Of a stretch of 42,958 nucleotides of DNA, positions 30,230-41,050 are shown one piece after another. The notes beneath the pieces are model-generated. The model was given only the letters and a program-made list of their open reading frames with translations, did not search any database and had not been told where the DNA came from. The stretch spans positions 230,315 through 273,272 of the forward strand of contig NW_003137826.1 of NCBI RefSeq assembly GCF_000003605.2, given 5' to 3'. Source of the DNA: Saccoglossus kowalevskii. Taxonomy: Eukaryota; Hemichordata; Enteropneusta; Harrimaniidae. How positions within the stretch are numbered: position 1 is the stretch's first letter; each line of letters opens with the position of its first letter. The translations under genes and the position numbers were made by a program.

Positions 30230-33200
30230 ATGCGCACCGCCTCTCCCGGCGTTATCCTGTCACCTACACCTGCCCTGGCATCTCTGTGATGCACGCCGCC
30301 TATTCTGACACTCCTGTACCGCCACACCCGCTCCAGGCATTTCCATGGTGCGCACAACCTATTACAAAATCCTGTCACCTACACCCACCCGGCATCTCTG
30401 CGGTGCAAACCGCGTCTACCAACTCCCCTGTACCGCTTATAACACAATCCCTGTCATTTGCGATTGTTTGTCGCCATCATCCGACGTCACGCTGTCACCC
30501 ACACCCGCTTCGGCATCTCCACGGTGCGCACCGCCTATGCTAACAACCCTGTACCGCCCATTACAAAATCTCTGGCATTTGTAATCGTTTGTCGCCTACA
30601 TCCGACGTTACCCTGTCAACTACACCCGCTCTCGTCATCTCGGCGGTCCACACCGCCTCTCGCAACCACTTGCACCGCCTATAATAAACCCGGCATTTGC
30701 GACCGTTTGTCGCCTACACCCGACTTTAGCCTGTCACCTACACCCACTCTCGGCATAACTGTGGTGCACAACTCTCTCTCGAATTTCCTGTACCGCTACA
30801 CCCGCTCACAGCATTTTCCCGGCGCGCACCGCCTCTCAGCTCCGATTTCAGCTCCCCCTCTACTGCCTATAACAAAATCCCTGGCATTTGCGATGCACAC
30901 TGGCTCTCCCATCCACCTTGTACCGCCAATTACAAAATCCATTGCATTTGCGATGCGCACTGGCTCTCCCATCTACCTTGTACCGCCAATTACAAAATCC
31001 CTTGCATTTGCGATCATTTGTCGTCTTCACCTGGTGTTACCCTGCTACCTGCACCCTATCTCTGCATCTCTGTGGTGCACACAGCCTCTCGCAACACCGT
31101 TGAGCCTTATAATACAATCCCTGGCATTTGTGATTGCTTGTCGCCAACGTTCGACATAACCCTTCACCTACACCCACTCCGTACCCAGCTCCCCTGTACC
31201 GCCTTTAAAATATCCCTGGCATTTGCGATGCACACTGGCTTGCACAACCATCATATGCCACCCATTACAAAATCCATGGCCTTTGCGACCATTTGTCGCC
31301 TACACCCGCCGTTACCCTGTCAACTACACCCACTCTCGTCATCTCTGCGGTGCACACCGCCTCTCCCAACCACCCTGTACCGTCCATTACAAAATCCCTA
31401 GCATTTGCGATCGTTTGTCGTCTACACCCGATGTTACACTATGACCTACTCCAGCTCTCTCCATCTATGCGGTGCACAACACCCTCACCCAGCTCTCCTG
31501 TATCGCCTATAACAGAATCCCTGTCATTTGTGATTGTTTGTCGCCTGCACCCGATGTTACATTGTCACCTACACCCGCCTCAGCATCTCAGTGGTGCATA
31601 CCACCTCTTCAGACATTCCTGGACCGCCACACCCGCTCCAGGCATTTCCACGGTGATCACCACCTCTCCCAACTACCGTGTACAGCCTATAGCCTGTCAC
31701 TTACACCCGCTTTGAGCATCTTAGCGGTGTAACCGCCTATCTCAGCCCCCATGTAACGCCTGTAACAAAATCCTTGACATCCCTTGGCATTTCCAAGGTG
31801 CACACTGTCTCACCCAACCACCGTGTACCACCTATAACAAAATCGCCGACATATGCGATCGTTTGTCGCCTACGCACAACATTACCCTGTCAACTACATC
31901 CGCCCTCGACATCTTTACGGTACACACCACTTGCTAATACCCATGTACCACCTATAACAAAATTCATGGCATTTGCGATCGTTTTTCGCCTTCACCCGAC
32001 GTTAACCTGTTACATACACTCACCCGGCATCTCTATGATGCATGCCGCATCTTCTGATATTCCTGTACCACCACACTCACTCGAGCATTTCCACAGTGCA
32101 CACCGCCTCACCCACCCACTGTGTACCGCCTATAACAAAATTCCGGATATTTGCGATCATTTGTCGCCTACACCCGACGTTACCATGTCATCTACAACCC
32201 TCCCTGCATCTTGGTGGTTCACATCGCCCTCTCTACATTCCTGTACCGCAACACCCTCTCCCGGCCTTTCCACGTTGCGAACCGCCTCTTCCAACCACCA
32301 TGTACCGCCTATAAAAAATTCCCGGCATGTGCGTTTTTTTGTCGCCAACATCCGACGTTACCATGTCACCTTCACCCGCGCCCGGCATCTCTGTGGTGCA
32401 AACAGCCACACCTGACATTTCTGTACCGCTATACACCCGCTGCCATCATTTTCATGGTACATATCGCCCCTCCCAACAGCCCTATACTGCCTATTACACA
32501 ATTCCGGGCATTTGCGATCATTTGTCACCTACACCCACACTCGGCATCTCCATGGTGCACACCGCCATTGCTAACACCCGCACCTGCATCTCTGTGGTGC
32601 ACACTGCCTATTCTAACATTGCTTTACCGCCACACCCGATGCCAACTTTTCCACGGTACGCACGGCCTCTCCCAACCATTCTGTACCGCCTTTAACAAAT
32701 TCCCTGGCATTTGCGATCGTTTGTCGCCTACACCCGACGTCACCCTGTCACCTACACCCGCTCTCGGCATCTCTCGGCAGCATATCTGTGGTGTACACCG
32801 CCTCTTCCGACATCACTATACCGCTATACACCCGCTCCTAGCATTATCACGGTGCACATCGCCTCTGCCAAAAACACTTTGCCGCCCATGACAAAATTCC
32901 TGGCATTTGCGATTGTTTGTCGCCTATACCCAACGTTACGCTGTCACCTACCCCCGCCCCCAGCATTTCTGTGATGCACGCTGCCTCTTTTGACATTCCT
33001 GTACCGCCAAAACTGCTCTCGGAATTTCCACGATGCGCATCGCCTCTCCTAACTACCCGGTACCGCCTATAACAAAATCTCCGGCATTTGTGATCATTTG
33101 ACGTCTACACCCGACGTTACCCGGGTAACTACACCCGCTTTCTGTATAACTGCAGTGCACACTGTGTCTACCAACTCCCCTGTACCGCCTTTACCAAAAT

Positions 33201-34372
33201 CCCTGACATTTGCAATTGTTTGATGCCTACACCCGACGTTACCATGTCAACTACACCGGCGCTGACATCTCTGTGGTACACACCGCCTATTCTTACATTG
33301 CTGTACCGCCACACCCGCCCATACTATTCCAGGGTGTGCACTGCTGCACCCAACCACCCTGTACCGCCAATAACAAAACCCCCGGCATTTGCGATCGTTT
33401 GTCGCCTACACGCGACGTTACCTTGTCACCTACACCCGCCCGGCATCTCCGTGATGCACGCCACCTCATTTGACATTCCTGTATCGCCACACCCGCTCTC
33501 GGCATTTTCACGGTACGTATCGCCTCTCCCAACTACCCTTCTGACATTCCTGTACCGCCACACCCGCCCGGCATTTCCACGGTGCAAATCACCTCTCCAA
33601 ACCATTCTGTACCGCCTTTAACAAATTCCCTGGCATTTGCGATCGTTTGTCGCCTACACCCGACGTTACACTGTCAACTACACCCGCTTTCGGCATCTCT
33701 GCGGTGGACACCTCCTCTCCCAACCACCATGTACACCCGCTCTCCCCATCTTTGTGGTGCACACTGCTTCTCCCTACATGGTTGTACCGCCACACCCGCT
33801 CCCGGCATTTTCACAATGCGCAACACCTCTGCCAACAACCTTGTGCTGCCCATTACAAAATCCTTGGCATTTGCGATCATTTGTCGCCTACACCATGTGT
33901 TTCCCTGTCACCTGCACCTCCCGACATTTCTACGGTGCACACCGCCTGTCACAGCTCCCCTGTACCACCTGTAACCAAATCCCAGGCATTTGCGATCGTT
34001 TGTCGCCTACACCCGGCGTTACCCTGTCACCTACACCCGACCCCGACATCTCTGAGGTGCATGCCGCCTCCCCAGCTCCCATGTACAGCCTATAATACCC
34101 ACCTGGCATTTCCACGGTGCGAATCACCTCTCCAAACCATCCTGTATGGATTATAACTAAATCCCCGTCATTTGCGATCGTTTGTCGAGTACACCCTACG
34201 TTACCCTGTCACCACCCAGCCTCTCTGTGATACACGTCGCCTCTTCTGACATTCCCGTATGCCACTCCCGCACCTGTCATTTACACGGTGCGCACCCAAC
34301 TACCTTGTACCGCCTATAACAAAATCCCCGGTATTTGTGATCTTTGTCGCCTACACCCGACGTTACCCTACC
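30230..34372. repeat. C-rich modular satellite (about 60-base modules, 4.1 kb)
   Basis: At least 23 copies of a TTTGTCGCCTACACCCGACG anchor (or a close variant) occur on the + strand. Each is preceded by CTGTACCGCCTATAACAAAA and TCCCTGGCATTTGCGATC, and followed by CACCCGCTCTCGGCATCTCT, GCGGTGCACACCGCC and a CTCCCAACCACC link. Anchor starts read from the sequence are spaced by about 120 (118-123) or 180 (178-183) bases most often, with some at 155-162, 196-199, 234-248 and 311-325. This suggests ~60-base modules of two kinds combined in varying numbers. Long open frames in it result from the scarcity of stops, not from coding. Confidence 0.85.
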
Positions 34373-34389
34373 CTACCCGACAAGGGGCT

Positions 34390-34875
34390 CGATTGAGTGA
34401 AATAGTTTGTCACATGCAAGCGGAAGACAAGAAGAAGACCAGCGCCGAATTATCAGCGATCGAACTCAGCGTAGAGAGATTGGCACAGAAAACTGAACAA
34501 TTATTACAACAACATCGACCGCAATACAAATACAACCTGCCGCAATTCGAGGGACCCAGGATGAATGAAGACCGAACCGTTGGTGTAGCAAAGTTGGCAT
34601 ATCAGGGTAGGAAATTCAATTCAATCCCAATTTGTGGCATTTGTAATAAAGAGGGTCATTCCACAGCCGGCTGTTACAGCCGTGGAAATTATTTCGGTGG
34701 TAATTGTTATAATTGTGGAAAAAGGGGTCATATTGCAAAAAATTGTTGGGGAAAGGTACAAAAAAGGGATTTGAGAGATATAACTTGTTATAGTTGTGGG
34801 GTGAAAGGCCATATTGCTAGAAATTGTAACAACCAAAAACAGGGTGACAATTTAAACCCAAGAAGTCTATTTTAG
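34390..34875 (+). CDS. Gypsy gag, C-terminal part with three CCHC zinc knuckles (5' partial)
   Basis: The frame is open to TAG at 34,873-34,875. A helical, charged segment (SAELSAIELSVERLAQKTEQ) precedes a linker and then the knuckles CGICNKEGHSTAGC, CYNCGKRGHIAKNC and CYSCGVKGHIARNC (about 34,633-34,830), all with the C-x2-C-x4-H-x4-C spacing that binds zinc and RNA. The capsid part upstream is missing. The reading frame extends back into the satellite, but the change in base composition at about 34,373 marks the junction. Confidence 0.75.
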   Translation, partial: RLSEIVCHMQAEDKKKTSAELSAIELSVERLAQKTEQLLQQHRPQYKYNLPQFEGPRMNEDRTVGVAKLAYQGRKFNSIPICGICNKEGHSTAGCYSRGNYFGGNCYNCGKRGHIAKNCWGKVQKRDLRDITCYSCGVKGHIARNCNNQKQGDNLNPRSLF

Positions 34876-34964
34876 GAAGGGCGGAAAATAGACCAACTAT
34901 CCATGGGAAAAAATGGCAGAAAGCCGCTTTTTGTGTTCAATATCAGCCGATATATATAGTAGTA

Positions 34965-35484
34965 GTTTGATTAAGGTGAAAATAGATGACAGATACGTTT
35001 GGGCATTGGTAGCACGGGAGCAAAAATTTCGGTTATTTCATGCGAAATTTTCCAAGCTTGAGAAATCGTAAAATATATCCCCCCCTTTCGAAGTTCAGCG
35101 CGTACTGTGAGCAGCCAGATAGTTGCGCTCAGAGGTCGGATCTATGTCAAGACAGAAATTGCTGATCAAAAAGTAACAATTCCTTTTCACATTGTTGACT
35201 ATACGAAACGTAATGTGATAATTGGAACAGATTTTCTTGCAGAACATAAAGCAGTTATTGATTTCGCAGCACGAAAGTTTCACTTGAGACCAAAATCCCC
35301 AATATCGACACAGAGTAGTATCACGATTCCCCACAAAACACAACAAATTATAACTTGTAAAACCCGGTCGCACTATCCCAATGGCGTGATTGCGGAGAAT
35401 AGAATTTTTGAAATACAAAAGAATAAGGTGCCAATTAGAACAATGAATCCATTAGACACAGATATTCCCCAGATACTGGCATAA
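34965..35484 (+). pseudogene. Gypsy protease region, broken at the active site
   Basis: At about 35,000-35,040 a WALV segment is followed, one base out of frame, by TGAKISVISC, so the DTGA catalytic box of a retroviral-type aspartic protease is hit by a one-base loss exactly at the Asp codon. After another break the frame 35,107-35,484 reads TIPFHIVDYTKRNVIIGTDF and LAEHKAVIDFAARKFHL, the IIGxDFL part of the protease fold, and a linker to the RT. Confidence 0.7.
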
Positions 35485-35516
35485 TTAACGTTGGCTCAGA
35501 GAGAGAACCCTTAAAT

Positions 35517-36700
35517 TTGAATGAGTTTAAGTATGATAATTACCCTAGTGAAAATGTAAACCCTTTTAATGTTGACATGGCGGGGGCTGATTTAGACTCT
35601 GGACAAAAAGAAACATTAAAGAAATTCTTAAATATGAATGGAGATGTATTTGCAGAGATTGCCGGTCATATGGGCCACACAAAGGTAATACAACATAAAA
35701 TTAGATTGATTGGCGACCCTGACCCAATTAGTTGTCGACCATACAGACTTACTCCTCAAAATAGGTCAGAAATTGAGAAACAGATTGATGATATGTTATG
35801 TGAAGATATAATTTCCTCTTCTGTGTCAGAATGGAGTTTCCCAGTCGTCTTAGTTACGAAACCTGGGGGTGCTTACAGATTATGTGCCGATTATAGGAAA
35901 TTAAACGCAATTACGAAATTAGAACCATATCCGTTACCTCTAATTGTAGATTAGAGGATAGCCAAACCCAAATATTTTTCGACGCTTGATTTAAAAAGCG
36001 GATATTTCCAATTAGACTTACACCCAGACAGTCATGAACTTACTGCATTTATGACCCATGCTCGGAATTATCAATTTAACCGATGTCCAATGGGAGTCGC
36101 TAGGAGTGGTCATTCATTAAAATGGCTCATGAATATTGTGCTCAGGGTATTAAATTGTAAGAGCTGTTTGGTTTATTTAGATGATATAATCGTGCTTTCC
36201 AATACCTTTGAGAAACATTTAGAGGACCTAAATCAAATATTTCGAAGGTTGAGAGCGGCTAATTTAAAACTGAAGTTGGCAAAGTGTAAATTCGCCTGTA
36301 AGGAAGTATTTGGGTCATTTAATAAGTAAGGACGGGATTAGGGCGGACCCCGATAAATGTGCAGCCATAAGAGATTTCCCCATTCCACATGACGTAAGAA
36401 GTTTAAGAGGGTTCTTAGGTATTTGTAATTATTATAAAAAGTTAGTGTTCCAATATGCGAAAATAGCGAGGCCTTTGAAAGCAATGACTAGTAAAAATGT
36501 AACGTTTGAATGGACAGAAGAATGTCAACGAGAGTTCGAACAGCTGAAAAAGGCGCTAACAGATCCACCTATATTAGCATACCCCGATTTCGAGAAACTA
36601 TTTATATTAAGTTGTGACGCCTCTTGGCAAGCCATCGGGTTTATTTTATCGCAATTGCAAGACGGACGTGAGAGAGTTATTGCATATGGCGGGCGTTAAC
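35517..36700 (+). pseudogene. Gypsy reverse transcriptase, three frames
   Basis: 35,517-35,954: VIQHKIRLIGDPDPISCRPY, EWSFPVVLVTKPGGAYRLCA, DYRKLNAITKLEPYPLP and a stop at VD. 35,956-36,329: YFSTLDLKSGYFQLDLHPDS, TAFMTHARNYQFNRCPMGVA, then CLVYLDDIIVLS with intact YLDD at 36,174-36,185. 36,310-36,699: GHLISKDGIRADPDKCAAIR, GFLGICNYYKKLV, and into the connection and RNase H start (ILSCDASWQAIG). All seven RT blocks are recognisable. The stop at 35,952-35,954 and the overlap near 36,315 are the disabling changes. Confidence 0.85.
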
Positions 36701-36977
36701 CCCAGCAGAACGCAATTATCCTATAACGTAGTTAGAGGCGTTGGCTGTAGTGGTAGGAATTACGTATTTTGACCCGTATTTAAGGCACGCAAAGTTCAAA
36801 GTAATAACAGACCATTCAAGTTTAAAGTATATATTCGGGTTAGTAAGGCCCAAAGGCCGAAACGGAAGGTGGGTCATCGCGTTACAACAGTATGATTTTG
36901 AAGTCGCACATAGGCCCGGTAAGATTCACCAAAACGCCGATGCATTGTCTAGACGTACTAACCGTAATAACCGATAA
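36700..36977 (+). pseudogene. Gypsy RNase H, C-terminal part
   Basis: After a frame break at about 36,700 the frame 36,741-36,977 reads VVVGITYFDPYLRHAKFKVI, TDHSSLKYIF, then YDFEVAHRPGKIHQNADALS, the conserved end of Gypsy RNase H. The expected integrase (HHCC, DDE core, chromodomain) does not follow: only about 50 bases separate the end of RNase H from the polypurine tract. Confidence 0.8.
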
Positions 36978-37026
36978 AGAACCAACCCAACCCAACCAGA
37001 AATTAATAATGAATAAGCAGAATTTG

Positions 37027-37035
37027 AAAAGGGGG
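37027..37035 (+). promoter_or_regulatory. Polypurine tract of the Gypsy element
   Basis: AAAAGGGGG directly before the TG that opens the LTR at 37,037. It primes plus-strand synthesis in LTR retroelements. Confidence 0.7.
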
Positions 37036-37036
37036 T

Positions 37037-37523
37037 TGTATCATGATTTATATTTCTGCTTAATGGTGGTTGCCATGACATCTACTGATAAATGTTGAAT
37101 GATGAGGCCAGATGGCAGGATTAGCTGAGATCCGTCGACACGTTCTCTTGAGCTTGTGATTTCAAGCTTATGCGACATATTGGTCTTAGTCCAGAACTAA
37201 TAATGTATATTGATGTCAACTGTGAAATGTTATTGCCATTAACGCCCATAAATATAAACTGACGTTGATACTATGATAGTGATTTTCCTAATATAGTGAC
37301 GATTAATCAATTGTGTTATGATGTGTAAAACTTTCGTGTGATTGGCTGTGTGTTTGGGGGCAACGCCCCAAAGTCTCTTATATTCTATTGCAATTGGCTA
37401 ATGGTTGACAAGTTAATAAAGTGATTTGAAGCTGTCTCGGGGAGAGTACACGAGGCAGTCAGAGAATCGAAGACGACACGAATTGAGCTTCTGTGTTTTT
37501 TTGTGAGTCCAACGTGGAGAACA
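37037..37523 (+). repeat. 3' LTR of the Gypsy element
   Basis: 487 bases from TGTATCATG to GGAGAACA (TG...CA ends), following the polypurine tract, with AATAAA at about 37,414 and a GT-rich stretch at 37,490. The 5' partner is not in the window. Confidence 0.65.
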
Positions 37524-37789
37524 TTCAAATCCCAGTTACCTAAGTGAAAGGTTTCGAAACATCAAAAACACCTATCATAGCGGACTTAGTCATTTTTACA
37601 ATGTTCGCCATTTTTGATGCCACGTGATAATTATGTAAACAATGACTGTCCAGTTTGTGCGAACTTGTACCTCTACACTTAGTTTTTTGAAATATATAAG
37701 CTAAATTACTGTTCTGAACGAGACAACAGACAGAGAATGTTTTATTCGAAAACGTCATTAAACCCTTCTCGCTACCTTAAGAGTATGTT
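37524..37789. other. Sequence between the Gypsy LTR and the right arm
   Basis: No recognised coding region or repeat match. Confidence 0.4.
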
Positions 37790-38035
37790 ACCGACAATTT
37801 TGATGTAATGTAGGAACCAGACAAGTTTTCATGTTAACTCCTAACTCATTTTCTGTTCTGATTTTTATAAACTGTAATCCAAATGATGGAATGTATGTAA
37901 AGAAGGCCATCCACCATTTAGCATACCGATGATGTAACATACATGGCTGACTCACCAATTAAATTACTGAAACAACTCAACAGATTCTGTATACATTTGG
38001 ATATAAAAGTAAGTCTAGATAAATCCAAAAATGCA
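37780..38035 (+). pseudogene. LINE reverse-transcriptase remnant (R copy 5)
   Basis: One frame reads CNVGTRQVFMLTPNSFSV and NDGMYVKKAIHH; the next frame continues with DSPIKLLKQLNRFCIHLDIK and VSLDKSKNALK, the segment after the FADD box of LINE RTs, where a LNxFCxxxGMxVNLxKSK pattern is common. This is the best preserved copy of the RT thumb-side part. Same strand relation to the repeat as in copies 3 and 4. Confidence 0.65.
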
Positions 38036-38757
38036 CTGAAATAATGTGTAGCGTTATTTGTGGTTCGACTTATTTTAATTCATGAAATACATAATTTGCA
38101 ATGAATAATTAAATTGTAGAAAAACATTTTTTATTCTGAATACTTATTTGTATTCTCGTTTGGTTTCATGTCAATTTTTCATCTTTCACAATTCTAGAGA
38201 AGAACTTGTCCGTATATACGATATAAATAAATATAATATAAAACATATTATCATAATATTGTTTCACAACAATCAACTAGTGGAATGATGTAAACATTGT
38301 TACTTACGCTGTCTGTTTTATGGTCTTCAAGAGAGTTTCAATATGGTGAATTGAATACAAGCAGCCTGGTTATGTATAAAATAAAATTTCATGATTTGCA
38401 TAACCCATCAGATCTACCAGTTAAAATATGAAACTAGGTCAGACGTTTTGCATATCTGCGAAGGGGTGACACACTTTGGCTGTCTGATAATGATTCGATT
38501 GTTTGGGGCCACTTTCTAACGTAACCGCACAAATATATTTGCTAGATAGTTTTTAGAGAGCGGTGTGGTAGTCTGTTCGAGTGAGATTTTGTGTCATTGG
38601 AGTGTGCTCGTGTGGTGCGTTTGTTTATGCAAATTTCGAATACGTCACTGACAGCGCCTGGTGGAAAGCTAGTTCTGAACACGAAAGCGATATTTTAGCC
38701 CACCTTCTTTAAAAAATAATACCTAAATTTGGGTTCTCGTACATAGTAAGTTTAGGT

Positions 38758-39880
38758 CACAGTTCTTCAACACCCGGTTGGGATATGCCTTTGTTCCAAT
38801 GTGTCAATGTCCGATCACTGGTAATAGTGTGCGTTATGTTTATCTTTCTAGATTCAAATTGTCTTCCGCTTAGCGCCTGTGAATCTTGTACCATTTTATA
38901 CAGCTTATTTCAAAATTATTCTTAGTTACGTGTGTATTTGTTTTTTGTGAATTTTAATTTCAGACCGTCACAACCAGCACTGTTCATTACAGGGTGACGG
39001 GCGTGTTATTGGGAAGCTGTACAAAAAGTTTCCACCCTGTAAAAATGCGTTCCTATATCTAAACTGATCACAGTCATCATATTTTTGTAGTTTTATATTT
39101 AGGTTGTTTCCCGATATAATTTATTTTGTGTACAAGCAGCATTAAATGGTTAATTTAAATCGATTATTTTACCGTTAGTTTTGTCCCCGTAGATACTTGT
39201 ATTCACCCACGAAGCAACATGGTCGTGCACAGTGTCAATGTGGACATAGTACATACAAAATGTGATCATATTATATCAACACGGCGATTCGAGCGACTTA
39301 GTCGATAGTGAGAGTATCTGATCTTAACCACCCTTCCAAACACACGTTTCTGACTTGAACTATTATTCTATTAAAATTAATATTAAGGTGGATGTTCCAA
39401 AAGATACCAAATGCTGTTTTAATTGCCGTTCTGATAATTGTTGATTTTTTTCGATTAAACTTAGATCGTGTTTAACACATAAACTACGTTCGATAAGCTT
39501 TTTGCGACTCTAACAAAATAGATGGCTGCCTCAATGTCTCTGTCTTAAAGTTATCGTCGCCTTCTTTCATGCATTTAGCAACAACATACTCTGAGACCTC
39601 TTCCAATATATCATTCCAATCGATAACACGGTCAACCTTTTCCAACATTTCGGTAAATCGTCTCTCGTAAAACATAAAAACAAAGTGTATACGCATGCGT
39701 AGATGTCAATCGAGAAGGCTACTGGTTAAACATTATGTCATATCATATGGCTAATTTTATGTTAATACCAAAGCAGGCTTGCGTTCACATCGATTAACGA
39801 ATAAACAATATGACGAACGGGAAACACGCATTGAGACAAAAAGCTATTAGCGTTTCCCAACCAGGTGTTGTAAGACTGTG
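38758..39880. mobile_element. 1.12-kb DNA-transposon-like insertion with ~26-base terminal inverted repeats
   Basis: Begins CACAGTTCTTCAACACCCGG and ends with the inverse of CACAGTCTTACAACACCTGG; the 26 terminal bases match at 22 positions. It is absent from the left copies, where GCATATATG runs directly into TC-AACTTACTATG, giving an empty site. TTTA lies on both flanks (38,751-38,754 and 39,881-39,884) and may be a target duplication. The superfamily is not clear. A 70-codon frame inside (39,696-39,484, -) has no recognised domain. Confidence 0.68.
39484..39696 (-). CDS. Hypothetical 70-residue frame inside the 1.12-kb insertion
   Basis: Hydrophilic, with an acidic/amphipathic helix-like stretch MLEKVDRVIDWNDILEEVSE. 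No known motif, no transposase signature. It could be a leftover of an internal gene or a chance frame. Not recognised. Confidence 0.2.
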   Translation of the reverse strand: MRIHFVFMFYERRFTEMLEKVDRVIDWNDILEEVSEYVVAKCMKEGDDNFKTETLRQPSILLESQKAYRT

Positions 39881-41050
39881 TTTAATGCATATATGCTCCG
39901 CCATTATTTGCTTTGTGGTTTCATTGATTAGGTGGAGAAACCAAAGGTCAAACAATTATTGTAGCGCTCAGGTTACATGACTCCAATATAGTTCAATGAT
40001 ATTATTTGCATATATAAATAAAAATAACAATGGTCACCTGTTATACACATTAACTACATGAAATACCAGTTTGTTAGGTACAACGACATTTGTGCTTAGT
40101 ATCGTGCTCATTCCCGGCAGTATCGAGAACATAAATTTATCATTGAAGTTTTAGGACATTTATAAACAAATTCAAGCAGTGTTTACAAAATTGAATAAAA
40201 AGTCCGGAGACTCCTAAGTAAACTTTATGGTATATACGTCAATTAGACAATCACCGGGGGTGACGTAATTCAATGCATAATGAGATGTAGGCTTATATAG
40301 TCTTACCAACCTATATGGTCTCATCAATTTAAGTACAACTAGAAATCGAGACACGCGGTGTATTTTTATACGCCACATTCGGTGAACGGTATTAGGAGTT
40401 CCAATCACATTTGAACACTCTCAAATGTGATTTGAAAAAATTCTCGAAAACTGTTTGAAACACTTCAGAAAGCAAAATCGCCAACGATGTTTCAACACAA
40501 AACACCAGACTATAAATGTTTTGCAAGGTGTTAATGTGTAAGGTATGTTTATGTTCATGAGAGTAACTAAAACACCTTTCTTCTAAATTGTTTTATTTTG
40601 AAGCACTTCTTATAACAATCACAAATACAATGTTTCAAGGTAATACACCCGACTGTGCATGTTTTTATAAGTGTGTATGTATACGACATGTACACAGGAT
40701 CAAACACATTTTTTCTAAATTGGTATATCTTCAAGCACTTCCTAAAACAAACAAAAATACAATGTTTCAATCTAAACTACCCGACTATGCATGTTTTATG
40801 AATGTTTTTGTATACGACATGTGCATAAGTTTATAAGGGTAACTAAACCCCTTTTTTCGAAATGTTTTATTTTGAAGCACCTTTTAATACACATGCAATG
40901 TTTCAACCTGAAACACCCGATTTTATATAAGTGCAAATATACAGGACACAATACTTATTATCGACTATATGCAGCATATTTGTTGGAAATAAAAATACTC
41001 ACAAACGTCGCCTTTGTCAACAGACATACTGTGCATGTGGCGATAAATTG

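Larger units (their letters stand above)
34373..37523 (+). mobile_element. Truncated Gypsy-type LTR retrotransposon
   Basis: Gag with three CCHC knuckles, protease, RT and RNase H, a polypurine tract and a 3' LTR follow in order. There is no 5' LTR or primer-binding site, because the satellite ends directly at the gag coding region, and no integrase. Domain frames are offset by single-base shifts and one stop, but the protein-level conservation is good, so this is a younger copy than the BEL or LINE elements in the window. Confidence 0.85.
37790..41050 (-). repeat. Right arm of the large inverted repeat (R copy 5, blocks D, C, B, A)
   Basis: Reading leftwards from 41,050 the blocks come in the same order as in the left arm: A (41,048-40,125), B (40,125-39,890), C (38,757-38,270) and D (38,270-37,790). 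Between B and C sits a 1.12-kb insertion. A and B are contiguous here, whereas on the left they are split by about 5.5 kb containing the BEL element and repeat Z, which gives the intact order. Confidence 0.85.

Noticed and set aside
30458-33974. Many open frames of 110-246 codons in the region
   Set aside because: They lie in the satellite, in all three frames, and exist because the C-rich module has few stop codons. No signal, domain or splice structure supports translation.
30230-34372. Tandem array considered as a CRISPR array
   Set aside because: Animal DNA, modules of about 60 bases without unique spacers, and no cas genes.
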